The notes under the pieces: model-generated
Databases searched by the model: none
Told to the model about the DNA's origin: nothing
What the model saw: the letters and a program-made list of their open reading frames with translations, nothing else
Position numbers and translations under genes: made by a program
Shown here: positions 55,815 to 64,000 of the stretch, piece by piece
Position numbering within the stretch: position 1 is the stretch's first letter
How the letters are laid out: each line of letters opens with the position of its first letter
Assembly (NCBI RefSeq): GCF_009725985.1
Contig: NZ_RCNR01000009.1
Span: 62,001-126,000, forward strand
Length of the DNA stretch: 64,000 nt
Direction: 5' to 3'
Origin: Zobellia amurskyensis
GTDB taxonomy: Bacteria > Bacteroidota > Bacteroidia > Flavobacteriales > Flavobacteriaceae

Positions 55815-56261
55815 ATGAGCACCAAACTATTAAATATAGCCTTGGCAGATGATGATGAAGATGACAGAATGCTCTTCAGTGAAGCCATAGAAGATATCTC
55901 CATACGAACCAAGTTATCTCTTTTTAACCACGGTCAAGAGTTAATGGATTATCTTAATTTACCCAACGTAATATTGCCCAATCTTATTTTCTTAGATTTA
56001 AATATGCCCATTAAAAATGGTATGCAATGTCTTAAGGAAATACGTCAAAATCCGGACTTAAAAGACCTTTGCATAGCCATATATTCTACCTCTTCTTCCG
56101 AACGTGATATAGAGGAGACTTTCTTGAATGGAGCAAACATTTATCTTAATAAGCCCAATAACTTTGGTAAATTGCAAGATTCTGTAGAAAGAATATTGCA
56201 ATTGAACTGGCAATACCATACGTCTAATCTTAACAAAGACACCTTTCTATTTCGCATATAG
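55815..56261 (+). CDS. Single-domain response regulator (CheY/Rcp1-like)
   Basis: 148 residues, receiver only. Acidic pocket LADDDEDDRMLF, phospho-acceptor Asp in LIFLDLNMPIKNG, Thr/Ser in IAIYSTSSSERD and Lys in IYLNKPNNFGKL are all present. It has no output domain, as in Rcp1-type regulators paired with PAS or phytochrome kinases. The kinase gene starts 5 bp after its stop. Confidence 0.92.
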   Translation: MSTKLLNIALADDDEDDRMLFSEAIEDISIRTKLSLFNHGQELMDYLNLPNVILPNLIFLDLNMPIKNGMQCLKEIRQNPDLKDLCIAIYSTSSSERDIEETFLNGANIYLNKPNNFGKLQDSVERILQLNWQYHTSNLNKDTFLFRI

Positions 56262-56266
56262 AGCTT

Positions 56267-59260
56267 ATGGATTTTAAACGAATATATACCTCTTCCAAGA
56301 CCTACATAGTTTTATTGTTCGTTGCATTTGCAATCATCCTGTTTACCGCTAGCATGGCGTATTACCAGATTATGCGCATGCAGGACCTTGCCGAAAAAGT
56401 AGCGCATACGTTACAGGTAAACAATGCCATTAGCGAGCTTTCTGCCCATTCTACACAAGCAGAATCCGAAGAGTTCAGAAACCAACTCCAAAAAACAGAA
56501 GGAAAAAATACCATTTTTGACGACTATGTAAAAGAGGGCGAAACTATATTAAAAACGCTTAAGGACCTAACCCAGGAAAACACTTCTCAGCAGACCCGTT
56601 TAGCTCCTATGCAGTCTTTGTTAGACTCCTTGCATGAAGAACTTAAAGTTCTAGCGGACCACCCTGATAAGCCTTTAAACAATCTTAGTGAATCTGAAAA
56701 AGATAAGAAAACGAATGTAAATTTTACGCTCTATCGCATTCGGAATATAAGAAACCAAATGCTGGCAGAGGAGCGCCTATCCATAAAAAAGACAAGAGAT
56801 GAATACGAGTCCAACAAATATCTAGCACCGCTCACGTCCTTATTACTTGCGTTCTTTGCCCTCTTAATTTTCATACTGGCCTTCTTAAAAATTTACAGAA
56901 ATAAGTTACGGATCAGACGTTCGGAAAATTTCCTTAGAAGCGTATTGGCCACTACGGATAATATTGTCAATTATTACGAGCCCATTTACGATAAACAAAA
57001 GACCATAACAGATTTTAAAATAGTCTTTGCCAATGAGTGCAACCGCGATTATTTAGGATTAGACCCTGACCAGATTATTGGCGAGCCTGTATCCAAAATA
57101 TTTCCTTTTCTAATGCTGAATGGTGAGTTTGACAAATTGGTGAACTGTTTCTATAAAAAAGAAAAAATAACCTTAGACAGACAGATTTCCGCTAAGGGCG
57201 AAAAATTATGGTTTAAATCGCTCATCACTCCTTTAGCCGAAGGAATTATGGTGACGGCCCGCAATTCTACAGCCGAAGAAACGGCCAAAAGAGAGCAATT
57301 ATTATTAAACCAACGATTAGAAGAACAGAATCTAAAGTTACTGGACAACCGTGCTTTTCTAAATAATATTTTCAAGAGCATCTCTCACGTGGTCATGAAT
57401 TTTGAGAGCATACGGGACAAAGACGATAAAGTCATAGACTTTAAGATTCTATTCATTAATGATAAGATTACCCCAATTACGGGAGACCTGCCAGAAGAAA
57501 TCATAAATAAAAGGGTTTCCGAAGTTTTCCCTACAATTTTTGAATCGGAAATTTTTGGCTATTTAACAGGTGTTGTCCAAACTGGTAATCCTACTTCTTA
57601 TGAGGTACCTTATGAAGTTGAAGGAGCTATAAAATGGTTCAGTGCTAGAGCCATTAAATTAGGAGATGGCATAACCTTGACTACCAGGGAAATCACCGAA
57701 GAAAAAGAAAAAACAAATCAACTTTTGCAACTGAACACTCAGTTGGAAACCCAGAACTCCATTTTTATAGATGCCGAAAACGTAGCTAATATAGGAAGCT
57801 ACATTTGGTATTTGGATAATGGCGAAGCCTCTATGTCCGATAACTTTTACCGTATTTTAGGATACCCCCCAAATTCGTTCAAGGTAACTTATGATAGTTA
57901 TCGGGAATTTGTTCACCCAGATGATATACATCTGTATGATCTTCTGGGCAAAGAAACTATTGAACAAGGGGCCTCACAAATAAACGGGTACCGTATTATT
58001 ACCAAACAGGGAGATGTAAAACATATAGAGCTTAATGGACGGGCCCTTATCAGAAATGGTAGAAAGGCTTCAGTTGGTGTTATAGTAGATGTTACAGAAG
58101 AAAAGAAGAATGAAAATCGTGTGGAGGCACTAATCCAGGAACTATCCATACAGAACTCAATTCTTACGGATGCCGAGCGGATAGCCAAAATTGGAAGTTT
58201 TATTTGGTACGCAGGTTCTGATAAAATTGAACTATCGGATAACTTCTATAGAATGCTTGGATACGAACCTAAAGGATTTGAAGCTTCATTGAATGATTTT
58301 GATAAATTCGTGCACCCTGAGGATTTACAAATATTTCATGGTAGTATTGAAAAATCTATGCAGGAGCTGACCGTTACCGAACATCGCTACCGCATTATTA
58401 CCAAACAGGGAGAAGTCAAACACCTAAAAGTAAATGGCCAATTCATTGAAAAGGACAATGAGAGAATCATGTCCGGTGTGGCCCAAGATATCTCTTCTAC
58501 CATTGCCGCGGAAGAAAAACTTAGAACAAGTAACCTTGAGCTGCAACATAGTAATGCCGAACTGGAATCCTTTAATAGAGTAGCCAGTCATGATTTACAA
58601 GAGCCGCTTAGAAAAACCCAAATGTTCATTTCTCGTTTGGAGAGTACGGAAGCCGATAACTTATCGGAAAAAGGACGCGTGTACTTTAGAAAAGTAGTAA
58701 ATGCCGCCTCCCGTATGCAATCCTTGGTAATGAACTTATTGACCTACTCTAGAATAGATTCAAAACACGAAGATTTTGGAATTATAGACCTTAATGAGGT
58801 ATTAGCTAAAGTACAGGAAGACTTATCTACAAATATAGAGAACAGTAACGCTAGTATTACCAGTGAAGAGCTTCCTTCTATAAAAGGGGTGTCTTACCAG
58901 CTTGAGCAGCTATTTAATAATCTTATTTCCAATGCGATTAAGTATAGGGTTGCAGATGCCACACCGTCTATTACCATTCAATCAGAAAAGGTGCATTCTA
59001 AACAAATTCCCGATGATTTCTTTAAATCGGCGAATACCTATTATAAGATTACCATTATAGACAATGGTATAGGCTTTTCTACTGAACACGCGGAAAAAAT
59101 ATTCGAAGTGTTTCAACGTCTTCATCAAAAATCAGAATACTCGGGTACGGGCATTGGCCTAGCTATCTGTAAAAAGATAGTAGAAAATCATCGTGGCTTT
59201 ATATATGCTACAAGTGAATTAGGTAAAGGCTCTGCCTTTGTTTTTTATCTACCTGCGTAA
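56267..59260 (+). CDS. Membrane sensor histidine kinase with CHASE3-like and four PAS domains
   Basis: 997 residues. Two membrane helices (about 13-35 and 188-210) enclose a helical CHASE3-like sensor. Four PAS-type domains follow at about 225-340, 355-480, 500-615 and 630-745; the last two contain FRILGYPPNSF-like and YRMLGYEPKGFEASL segments and YRIITKQGDVKHIELNG / YRIITKQGEVKHLKVNG. The HisKA box is FNRVASHDLQEPLRKTQMFI (phospho-His) and the ATPase has NLISNAIKYR, IDNGIGFS and GTGIGLAICKKIV. It has no receiver, so it probably phosphorylates the protein encoded just upstream. PAS3 and PAS4 look like an internal duplication. Confidence 0.92.
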   Translation: MDFKRIYTSSKTYIVLLFVAFAIILFTASMAYYQIMRMQDLAEKVAHTLQVNNAISELSAHSTQAESEEFRNQLQKTEGKNTIFDDYVKEGETILKTLKDLTQENTSQQTRLAPMQSLLDSLHEELKVLADHPDKPLNNLSESEKDKKTNVNFTLYRIRNIRNQMLAEERLSIKKTRDEYESNKYLAPLTSLLLAFFALLIFILAFLKIYRNKLRIRRSENFLRSVLATTDNIVNYYEPIYDKQKTITDFKIVFANECNRDYLGLDPDQIIGEPVSKIFPFLMLNGEFDKLVNCFYKKEKITLDRQISAKGEKLWFKSLITPLAEGIMVTARNSTAEETAKREQLLLNQRLEEQNLKLLDNRAFLNNIFKSISHVVMNFESIRDKDDKVIDFKILFINDKITPITGDLPEEIINKRVSEVFPTIFESEIFGYLTGVVQTGNPTSYEVPYEVEGAIKWFSARAIKLGDGITLTTREITEEKEKTNQLLQLNTQLETQNSIFIDAENVANIGSYIWYLDNGEASMSDNFYRILGYPPNSFKVTYDSYREFVHPDDIHLYDLLGKETIEQGASQINGYRIITKQGDVKHIELNGRALIRNGRKASVGVIVDVTEEKKNENRVEALIQELSIQNSILTDAERIAKIGSFIWYAGSDKIELSDNFYRMLGYEPKGFEASLNDFDKFVHPEDLQIFHGSIEKSMQELTVTEHRYRIITKQGEVKHLKVNGQFIEKDNERIMSGVAQDISSTIAAEEKLRTSNLELQHSNAELESFNRVASHDLQEPLRKTQMFISRLESTEADNLSEKGRVYFRKVVNAASRMQSLVMNLLTYSRIDSKHEDFGIIDLNEVLAKVQEDLSTNIENSNASITSEELPSIKGVSYQLEQLFNNLISNAIKYRVADATPSITIQSEKVHSKQIPDDFFKSANTYYKITIIDNGIGFSTEHAEKIFEVFQRLHQKSEYSGTGIGLAICKKIVENHRGFIYATSELGKGSAFVFYLPA

Positions 59261-59386
59261 TCTAAGGGATACTCAAGCCTTTTATCCTCATCACAACAAC
59301 TAAATGCACAACTGCTCAATTCCTGCTATACAACACCTTTTTAGTACATTTTAACGGCTTTTTTGACTAAAACCGACAATTCTATA

Positions 59387-59406
59387 ACACAATGCAAAAA
59401 TTGTGT
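59387..59406. promoter_or_regulatory. Inverted repeat upstream of the small ORF and AraC gene
   Basis: ACACAAT-GCAAAA-ATTGTGT has perfect 7-bp arms and a 6-base spacer. It lies 61 bp before the small ORF at 59467 and near GATCTTTG (59430-59437), a possible -7 element. It may be an operator. Confidence 0.35.
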
Positions 59407-59466
59407 AACAGAAAAGGTAGGCTCTTCCCTGATCTTTGTACCAGAACAATAACACATCTGGTATCT

Positions 59467-59613
59467 ATGAAAAATTTAATAGAAAAAGTATCTGAACAAT
59501 TGGCGAGAGTCGGTCGTGTAAGACCTATTAATGAGAATTCTTCTCATAGTCTTAACCCAGAAAATCTTAGTGTAGGAATGACCCACAACGGTCATCAACA
59601 GACAAACGGATAA
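59467..59613 (+). CDS. Small protein, 48 residues, unknown
   Basis: ATG 59467 (MKNLIEKVSEQLARVGRVRP) to TAA 59613, in a longer open frame. N-terminal amphipathic helix, polar tail (NENSSHSLNPENLSVGMTHN). Lies 50 bp before the AraC gene and may be a leader or a separate small protein. No family recognised. Confidence 0.4.
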   Translation: MKNLIEKVSEQLARVGRVRPINENSSHSLNPENLSVGMTHNGHQQTNG

Positions 59614-59663
59614 TTCTACTATCCTCTACACTAAAAGAAATTAACAACCTTAAAAAGAACACT

Positions 59664-60692
59664 ATGACAACTATTAACTTATCATCTGCAGCTATTAAAA
59701 ATATGTTCGAACAACTTCACCATAACTTTGGTGGGTCATTAGCGGTTAACGCTAAAGAACACATCCTAACCTTGGATAACGAATTAGGCCGAGGTCATAT
59801 TAGAGGAATCACTTTCAAAGGTGGTATATCTTATTTGGAATTTGATATGGAGTTTGCTCAAGATTTCACACTAAGAACTGGTTCTGAGGAAAACGCACCC
59901 ATATGTTTTGCTTATTGCTCCGCAGGTAGAATTGCGCATAGCTTTAACAACGAAACTAAAAAGAACGTACTAGAAAACTTTCAGACGGGTATTTTAACCA
60001 ATGCCAGCAATTCGGATAACGTACTTTACTTTCAAAAAGACGTACGTGTTAAAACATCACTTATTGTTGTTAGAACGGTTGCCCAGACGGATACAGCTAA
60101 GAAAAATGGTCTAAATTACAGATTACAGGAACTTATGCTGAACGGAAAGCCAGCAGAGAACACTATATATATCGGGTCTTACAACTTAAAAATTGCCGAT
60201 CAAATAACGCAGCTTAAAGCAATTAAGCAACAAGGTATTGTAAGAAGCTTATTGATAGAAGGCTTAGTTCATATGATTTTGGCCTTGGAGGTTCAGCAGC
60301 ATACGGATGACCTTAAGAACAGAGAAAACCAAACCGGTAGTTTGAACACAAGAGAAATGGAATCTGTAAAAGATATTTCAGATTTTGTAAACAACTACCC
60401 AGAAAGACAATTATCTATCTCTGAGCTTTGCCGTAAGTCAGGACTTTCACCTTGTAAGTTGCAAGAAGGTTTTAAGTTAATGCATGGTACTACCGTTACG
60501 GATTACATTCGCGAGGTACGTATAGAAAAAGCTGAAGAATTGATTAAAAACACAGATTTGAATATATCTGAAGTAGTATACAGTATTGGTTTTACTAGCC
60601 GTAGCTACTTTTCAAAAATATTTAGAAACAAATACAACTGCAGCCCTAAGCAGTATAAAGACAAGCAAAATATGATGGCTGCATCTGCTTAA
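59664..60692 (+). CDS. AraC-family transcriptional regulator
   Basis: 342 residues. The N-terminal 240 are a cupin-like or unassigned ligand domain (FKGGISYLEFDMEFAQDFTL, ICFAYCSAGRIAHSFNNETK). The AraC DNA-binding part is at about 245-335 (LSISELCRKSGLSPCKLQEG, ISEVVYSIGFTSRSYFSKIF). Lies behind the kinase operon, separated by about 400 bp, with its own terminator. Targets may include neighbouring stress genes; inference. Confidence 0.9.
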   Translation: MTTINLSSAAIKNMFEQLHHNFGGSLAVNAKEHILTLDNELGRGHIRGITFKGGISYLEFDMEFAQDFTLRTGSEENAPICFAYCSAGRIAHSFNNETKKNVLENFQTGILTNASNSDNVLYFQKDVRVKTSLIVVRTVAQTDTAKKNGLNYRLQELMLNGKPAENTIYIGSYNLKIADQITQLKAIKQQGIVRSLLIEGLVHMILALEVQQHTDDLKNRENQTGSLNTREMESVKDISDFVNNYPERQLSISELCRKSGLSPCKLQEGFKLMHGTTVTDYIREVRIEKAEELIKNTDLNISEVVYSIGFTSRSYFSKIFRNKYNCSPKQYKDKQNMMAASA

Positions 60693-60719
60693 AAGATTAT
60701 TAGAATAGTTTGGTTGTTG

Positions 60720-60754
60720 AAAAGAAACCGGTACTTAACGTACCGGTTTCTTCA
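60720..60754 (+). terminator. Rho-independent terminator after the AraC gene
   Basis: AAAGAAACCGGTAC, loop TTAAC, GTACCGGTTTCTT: perfect 13-bp stem with a short T-rich end. Confidence 0.75.
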
Positions 60755-60873
60755 TGTTTACACTTATAATATGTTTTACCCACTTATATACCCATAGATT
60801 TAATAAAGGAAGAAAACTACTTACAATACCTAAGTAGATACATAATTACAATACCTTCCAGAGAAGGCAAAGG

Positions 60874-61980
60874 TTATTGCAGTATAGCTTTTGAAAGCTG
60901 AAGCTTTTCGGTAAGTACAGGGTCATTATTCATATAATTCTCCATCTCTTTGAACACATAACTTTTGAGCGTCTCCTCGGGAATCATTTCAAAAAATAGT
61001 CGCCCACCATTTGGTGAGGTGTAATTATTAAAGTTTGGAATCTGTTTTCGCAGTATAAAAAGCTGAACCAAATAATCAACAGCAATCAATGAGGTGCCTG
61101 GGTCGTTAATAGCTGGCGAACTTGCTTTTATAGCTACTTCAACCAAATGTTTAAAGCCAATTTCCACCACGTCCATTGGCTCTGAACGGTCTACGCTTAA
61201 ACATCGCTTTACTTTATTGCGTAAATCATCGTTCAATTTAGAAGAAGCGGACAGAACTTTTTCATTAATCTGAAGAAATGAACCCATCTGCTTTTCAAGC
61301 TTAAAATCGATTTTATGTTTCTCAGAAAGTGCAATCAATTTATTGATTCGAACATAATTTAGATACCCACAAGTTTCAAAGGCGATGGAATCTACCCATT
61401 CCTTTTTATCCTCTTTAGAAGAATTGAGGCCATCCTTCAACTTTAATAAAGTTTCTATACTTTGTTTTGTATTCTTATACGAGCGGTGAACTACATAATT
61501 TACATGTATGCTCTGCGATACACTGTGTATAAAATAAATGAACAAAAAAACACAGATTACAACCATGAGAATGGCCAAGGGAGCTGCAAATGAAGATAAT
61601 TTTTCTGAATTGTCACTGGCCACCTGAACCGACATAATTAAACTATAGACTATTGTACCACTGCTTGCCCCTAATATAACTTGGTGATGCCTTTCGTGTA
61701 AAATAAGCGGTATTAACCTGGGCGAATAATTACTGATGCTCCTATTTAGAACATTCATAACCATGGTGTAACTAAACACGGTAAGTGTGAAGATGCCTCC
61801 TATGGTAAAAGAAAGAATAAACTTTATACTATCTGGATCCGTAATGGCTATACGAGGAAAATCGTCTAGAAAATGAATGGGAAAAAGGACTAAAAGAATT
61901 GCGACTAACCCATACCCTAGAGCTATTAGAACGGTTATAAATGAAATACTGGTGTATATTCTCTTTATAAGTGCAAGCAT
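60874..61980 (-). CDS. DUF2254-family membrane protein
   Basis: 368 residues. Four membrane helices in the N-terminal 150 (YGLVAILLVLFPIHFLDDF, FTIGGIFTLTVFSYTMVMNV, LGASSGTIVYSLIMSVQVAS, ILMVVICVFLFIYFIHSVSQ). The conserved family segments NRSISNYSPRLIPLILHERH and ASSPAINDPGTSLIAVDYLV are present. The family function is unknown. Same strand as the DUF892 gene, but a terminator lies between. Confidence 0.88.
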   Translation of the reverse strand: MLALIKRIYTSISFITVLIALGYGLVAILLVLFPIHFLDDFPRIAITDPDSIKFILSFTIGGIFTLTVFSYTMVMNVLNRSISNYSPRLIPLILHERHHQVILGASSGTIVYSLIMSVQVASDNSEKLSSFAAPLAILMVVICVFLFIYFIHSVSQSIHVNYVVHRSYKNTKQSIETLLKLKDGLNSSKEDKKEWVDSIAFETCGYLNYVRINKLIALSEKHKIDFKLEKQMGSFLQINEKVLSASSKLNDDLRNKVKRCLSVDRSEPMDVVEIGFKHLVEVAIKASSPAINDPGTSLIAVDYLVQLFILRKQIPNFNNYTSPNGGRLFFEMIPEETLKSYVFKEMENYMNNDPVLTEKLQLSKAILQ

Positions 61981-62000
61981 ACTTTTCTAATTAATATCTA

Positions 62001-62055
62001 CAAAAAAACCCGAAGCAAATACATAGAACATGTCACTCTATTCGCTTCGGGTCTA
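62001..62055 (-). terminator. Rho-independent terminator (minus strand) after the DUF892 gene
   Basis: On the plus strand ACCCGAAGC (62008-62016) pairs with GCTTCGGGT (62044-62052), and AAATA / TATT extend it. Read on the minus strand the hairpin is followed by TTTTTTTG, so it ends the leftward DUF892 transcript. Confidence 0.7.
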
Positions 62056-62077
62056 ATAATTAAATTTTTGGTCTTAG

Positions 62078-62569
62078 TTAGGCATTGTTTATAGCCTTTT
62101 TATTTAGCCGGGTTTCGGCCAGTTTCTCTAGAACATTATCGGCATCATACTCTTCGTTCAATGTTTCTTGCAATGTTTTTGCAATTTGCCGGTATCCCAA
62201 TTCTTTTGCAAAACGAACAGCAGTTCCGTAACCTGAAATCTCATAGTGCTGTACCCGTTGGATTTCGGCAATTAAGCCCACATCCATTAACTCATCACCT
62301 TCAGCCTCTTCTATAAAATGTTTAGCTTCCTTTATAAGTCCTTTCATGGCTTGGCACGTTTCTCCACTTGGTGTTATATTCAGTTCTCGGCAAATATTTT
62401 CAATCCTGTTTTTTTGCTCCCTTGTTTCCTTCAGGTGATTTTCAAATGCCCTCTTTAATTGTACATCACTTGCGTGTTCCACTATCTCTGGAAACGCCGC
62501 GAGCTGCTGTATTTCCGCACTGTACAAATCTTTAAGCTGGTGCTCGAATAAGTCGTTCAATGTCTTCAT
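62078..62569 (-). CDS. YciE-like ferritin-like protein (DUF892)
   Basis: 163 residues. Family segments LNDLFEHQLKDLYSAEIQQL, CQAMKGLIKEAKHFIEE, EIQRVQHYEISGYGTAVRFA and LGYRQIAKTLQETLNEEYDA provide the di-metal Glu/His ligands. YciE-type proteins are induced by osmotic and stationary-phase stress in other bacteria. Divergent from dps. Confidence 0.92.
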   Translation of the reverse strand: MKTLNDLFEHQLKDLYSAEIQQLAAFPEIVEHASDVQLKRAFENHLKETREQKNRIENICRELNITPSGETCQAMKGLIKEAKHFIEEAEGDELMDVGLIAEIQRVQHYEISGYGTAVRFAKELGYRQIAKTLQETLNEEYDADNVLEKLAETRLNKKAINNA

Positions 62570-62786
62570 AGCTCCTTCTCTTTACGTATTAATACTCCTT
62601 ATTTGCAACCCTAAAAATAGGCATGTAAGCATCAGTCAATTGACTTAATTGAAGAAAAAAATGCTCTAATACCTATTCTTCCATGATGTTTTTTATGGAT
62701 TCTTTTTGGAGCAAACAATAAACTTTTCAGGTCAACCCACGCCGGCAATTCGGCTTAATTTGCAGTGAATCTAAAAATATAATACC

Positions 62787-63290
62787 ATGGAAGTTAAAGA
62801 AGCACAAAAAGCCGAGATAGGCATAAAAAAATCAAATAGAGAAGCTGTAGTAAAAATGTTGCGCCACTTATTGGCCGATGAGTTTTTATTATATACTAAA
62901 ACCCGTAACGCCCATTGGAACGTTGAGGGAATTGATTTCCATACGAAGCATGTGTTCTTTGAAGAGGAGTATGGAAAATTGGAAAAGTTTATAGACGAAG
63001 TAGCTGAACGTATCCGCATGTTAGGATTCTATTCTCCAGGTACACTTAAAGAATTTTTAGAGTTATCACATTTAGAAGAAAACAATCCTGATCAAACTGA
63101 TAGTGCGAGCTTTATGACCGTTTTATTGAAAGATCATGATAAAGTAATTAAATTTATACGTGAGAGTATCGGCGAAAATGCAGAAGCTCATAATGATGAA
63201 GGTACTGCAGACTTTATTACAGGAATACTACAGGCCCACGAACAAATGGCTTGGATGTTAAGAGCATCTCTTAAGCAGTTTGATTCATAG
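62787..63290 (+). CDS. dps: Dps-family DNA-protecting ferritin
   Basis: 167 residues. The ferroxidase-site residues are seen in KTRNAHWNVEGIDFHTKHVF (two His) and KFIDEVAERIRMLG (Asp/Glu), with EEEYGKLEKF between. The N-terminal extension (VKEAQKAEIGIKKSNREAVV) is lysine-rich and may bind DNA. Dps stores iron and shields DNA against peroxide. Ends with a strong terminator. Confidence 0.95.
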   Translation: MEVKEAQKAEIGIKKSNREAVVKMLRHLLADEFLLYTKTRNAHWNVEGIDFHTKHVFFEEEYGKLEKFIDEVAERIRMLGFYSPGTLKEFLELSHLEENNPDQTDSASFMTVLLKDHDKVIKFIRESIGENAEAHNDEGTADFITGILQAHEQMAWMLRASLKQFDS

Positions 63291-63310
63291 TATATAGAAA
63301 TATTTTACCA

Positions 63311-63343
63311 TAAAAAAAGCGGCGATAGTATCGCCGCTTTTTT
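63311..63343 (+). terminator. Rho-independent terminator after dps
   Basis: AAAAAAAGCGGCGA, loop TAGTA, TCGCCGCTTTTTT: perfect 13-14-bp stem with T tract; it is symmetrical enough to serve the convergent BLUF gene as well. Confidence 0.88.
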
Positions 63344-63369
63344 ATTTTATAACGTATCGCAACCAAAAT

Positions 63370-63807
63370 CTAACGTATGTCCGGAGGCGTCGTAACCAAC
63401 AATTTCATACGTTTCCAAAAAAGGATTGCCGTCTTATTGGAGTGTACCGTAAGGTCTGCCAATAAAAGCAAATTTCTTCTAAACTGTTCGTACTCATTTT
63501 TATTAAGGTCGGTTTCATCAATTGGATAATAGACCATACCCCAATTTGGAAAATTCCGTTCTCCTTCTTCATTTTCAGATAACAAGTATACATTGGTATG
63601 TCGTGAATCTTGTTTAATTCGTTCATAAAGCGCCTGAACTACTTCCTTTTCACCCTCTAAAATTTGAATAAACCTTCTTTTGTAAAAAATTAGGCAGCCG
63701 GTTATATCAGAAGCTCCGTTAAAACTACGAGCTGTCTCCAAAATCGCCTCAATATCTGCGTTTGTGAGCTCTTTTACCGCTTTTGATTCGTAAGTAAGTG
63801 TATACAT
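63370..63807 (-). CDS. BLUF-domain blue-light photosensor
   Basis: 145 residues from ATG 63807 (MYTLTYESKA); the frame is open to 63849 but the extra residues do not belong to the fold. Flavin-site residues are present: Tyr in LTYESK, Asn in ARSFNGASDITGCLIF, Gln in RRFIQILEGEKEVV and Trp/Met in RNFPNWGMVYYP. It has no effector domain, so it would signal by protein contact, as in stand-alone BLUF proteins. Convergent with dps. Confidence 0.9.
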   Translation of the reverse strand: MYTLTYESKAVKELTNADIEAILETARSFNGASDITGCLIFYKRRFIQILEGEKEVVQALYERIKQDSRHTNVYLLSENEEGERNFPNWGMVYYPIDETDLNKNEYEQFRRNLLLLADLTVHSNKTAILFWKRMKLLVTTPPDIR

Positions 63808-64000
63808 CAATAAAATGGGGATAATTGTTTTGCCCGTGAAGCCTTCCACAGTGCTATGTAAATTCTAAATAATTTGTTTTATTCCCAAGGTGCTAACCCA
63901 AATGAACAATCCACTAAAGATTACATAAGATAGCAAAAGTAACTACAAATAATCATTAAATGCATGTATACCCCTTTAAAACACATCTGTATGACTTTCA

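Overview
The window looks like part of the chromosome of a marine, algal-polysaccharide-degrading member of the Flavobacteriaceae (Bacteroidota; a Zobellia/Maribacter-like organism fits, but the genus is inferred). The support is a SusC-type TonB-dependent receptor with an FecR/ECF-sigma switch, several formylglycine-type sulfatases, GH97 and GH117-like enzymes, VCBS-repeat lipoproteins, an A+T-rich base composition, and one promoter close to the Bacteroidota TTG-N19-23-TAnnTTTG form.

Layout. 1-4603: the 5' part of a SusC-like receptor gene and its anti-sigma factor (minus strand), divergent from an ECF sigma factor. 4825-5466: an integration scar made of a 3' half of initiator tRNA-Met with its terminator, followed by a frameshifted N-terminal remnant of a tyrosine integrase. 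5464-22164: a mixed region with a methyltransferase, an AraC-TolB-like-TPR regulator, an iduronate-sulfatase-like enzyme, an oxidoreductase, hydrolases, a cyclase-TolB-like-TPR-AraC regulator coupled to a membrane protein, a Crp/Fnr regulator, a GNAT enzyme, an arginase-family enzyme and an ATP-pyrophosphatase. 22442-39487: a sulfated-polysaccharide cluster in two convergent halves. The plus half holds two VCBS/ASPIC lipoproteins (the first frameshifted), a sulfatase, a beta-propeller glycosidase and a Nudix hydrolase. The minus half holds RhaM, a sulfatase, a frameshifted GH97, a sulfatase and a GH117-like enzyme. There is no SusC/SusD pair inside it. 40389-63807: a long run of genes typical of stationary-phase, osmotic, DNA-protection and light stress: YihY, two AI-2E-type permeases, nitroreductase, HPF, an SLC13-type transporter, MscS, topoisomerase IB, DUF2383, a degenerate SRAP protein, a DUF1328 protein, an acidic lipoprotein, an AraC/receiver/PAS-kinase set, a second AraC, DUF2254, DUF892, Dps and a BLUF photosensor.

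How the genes may work together. The 22-39 kb cluster would desulfate and cut an anhydro-galactose- or deoxysugar-containing algal glycan, but two of its genes carry single-base shifts in homopolymers and transport must come from elsewhere. The 40-64 kb stretch reads as a general-stress island with its own sensory genes. The most unusual single items are the SRAP-family protein that lacks the catalytic cysteine, the two regulators built from the same modules in opposite order, and the tRNA/integrase scar. I found no CRISPR array, rRNA or intact tRNA.
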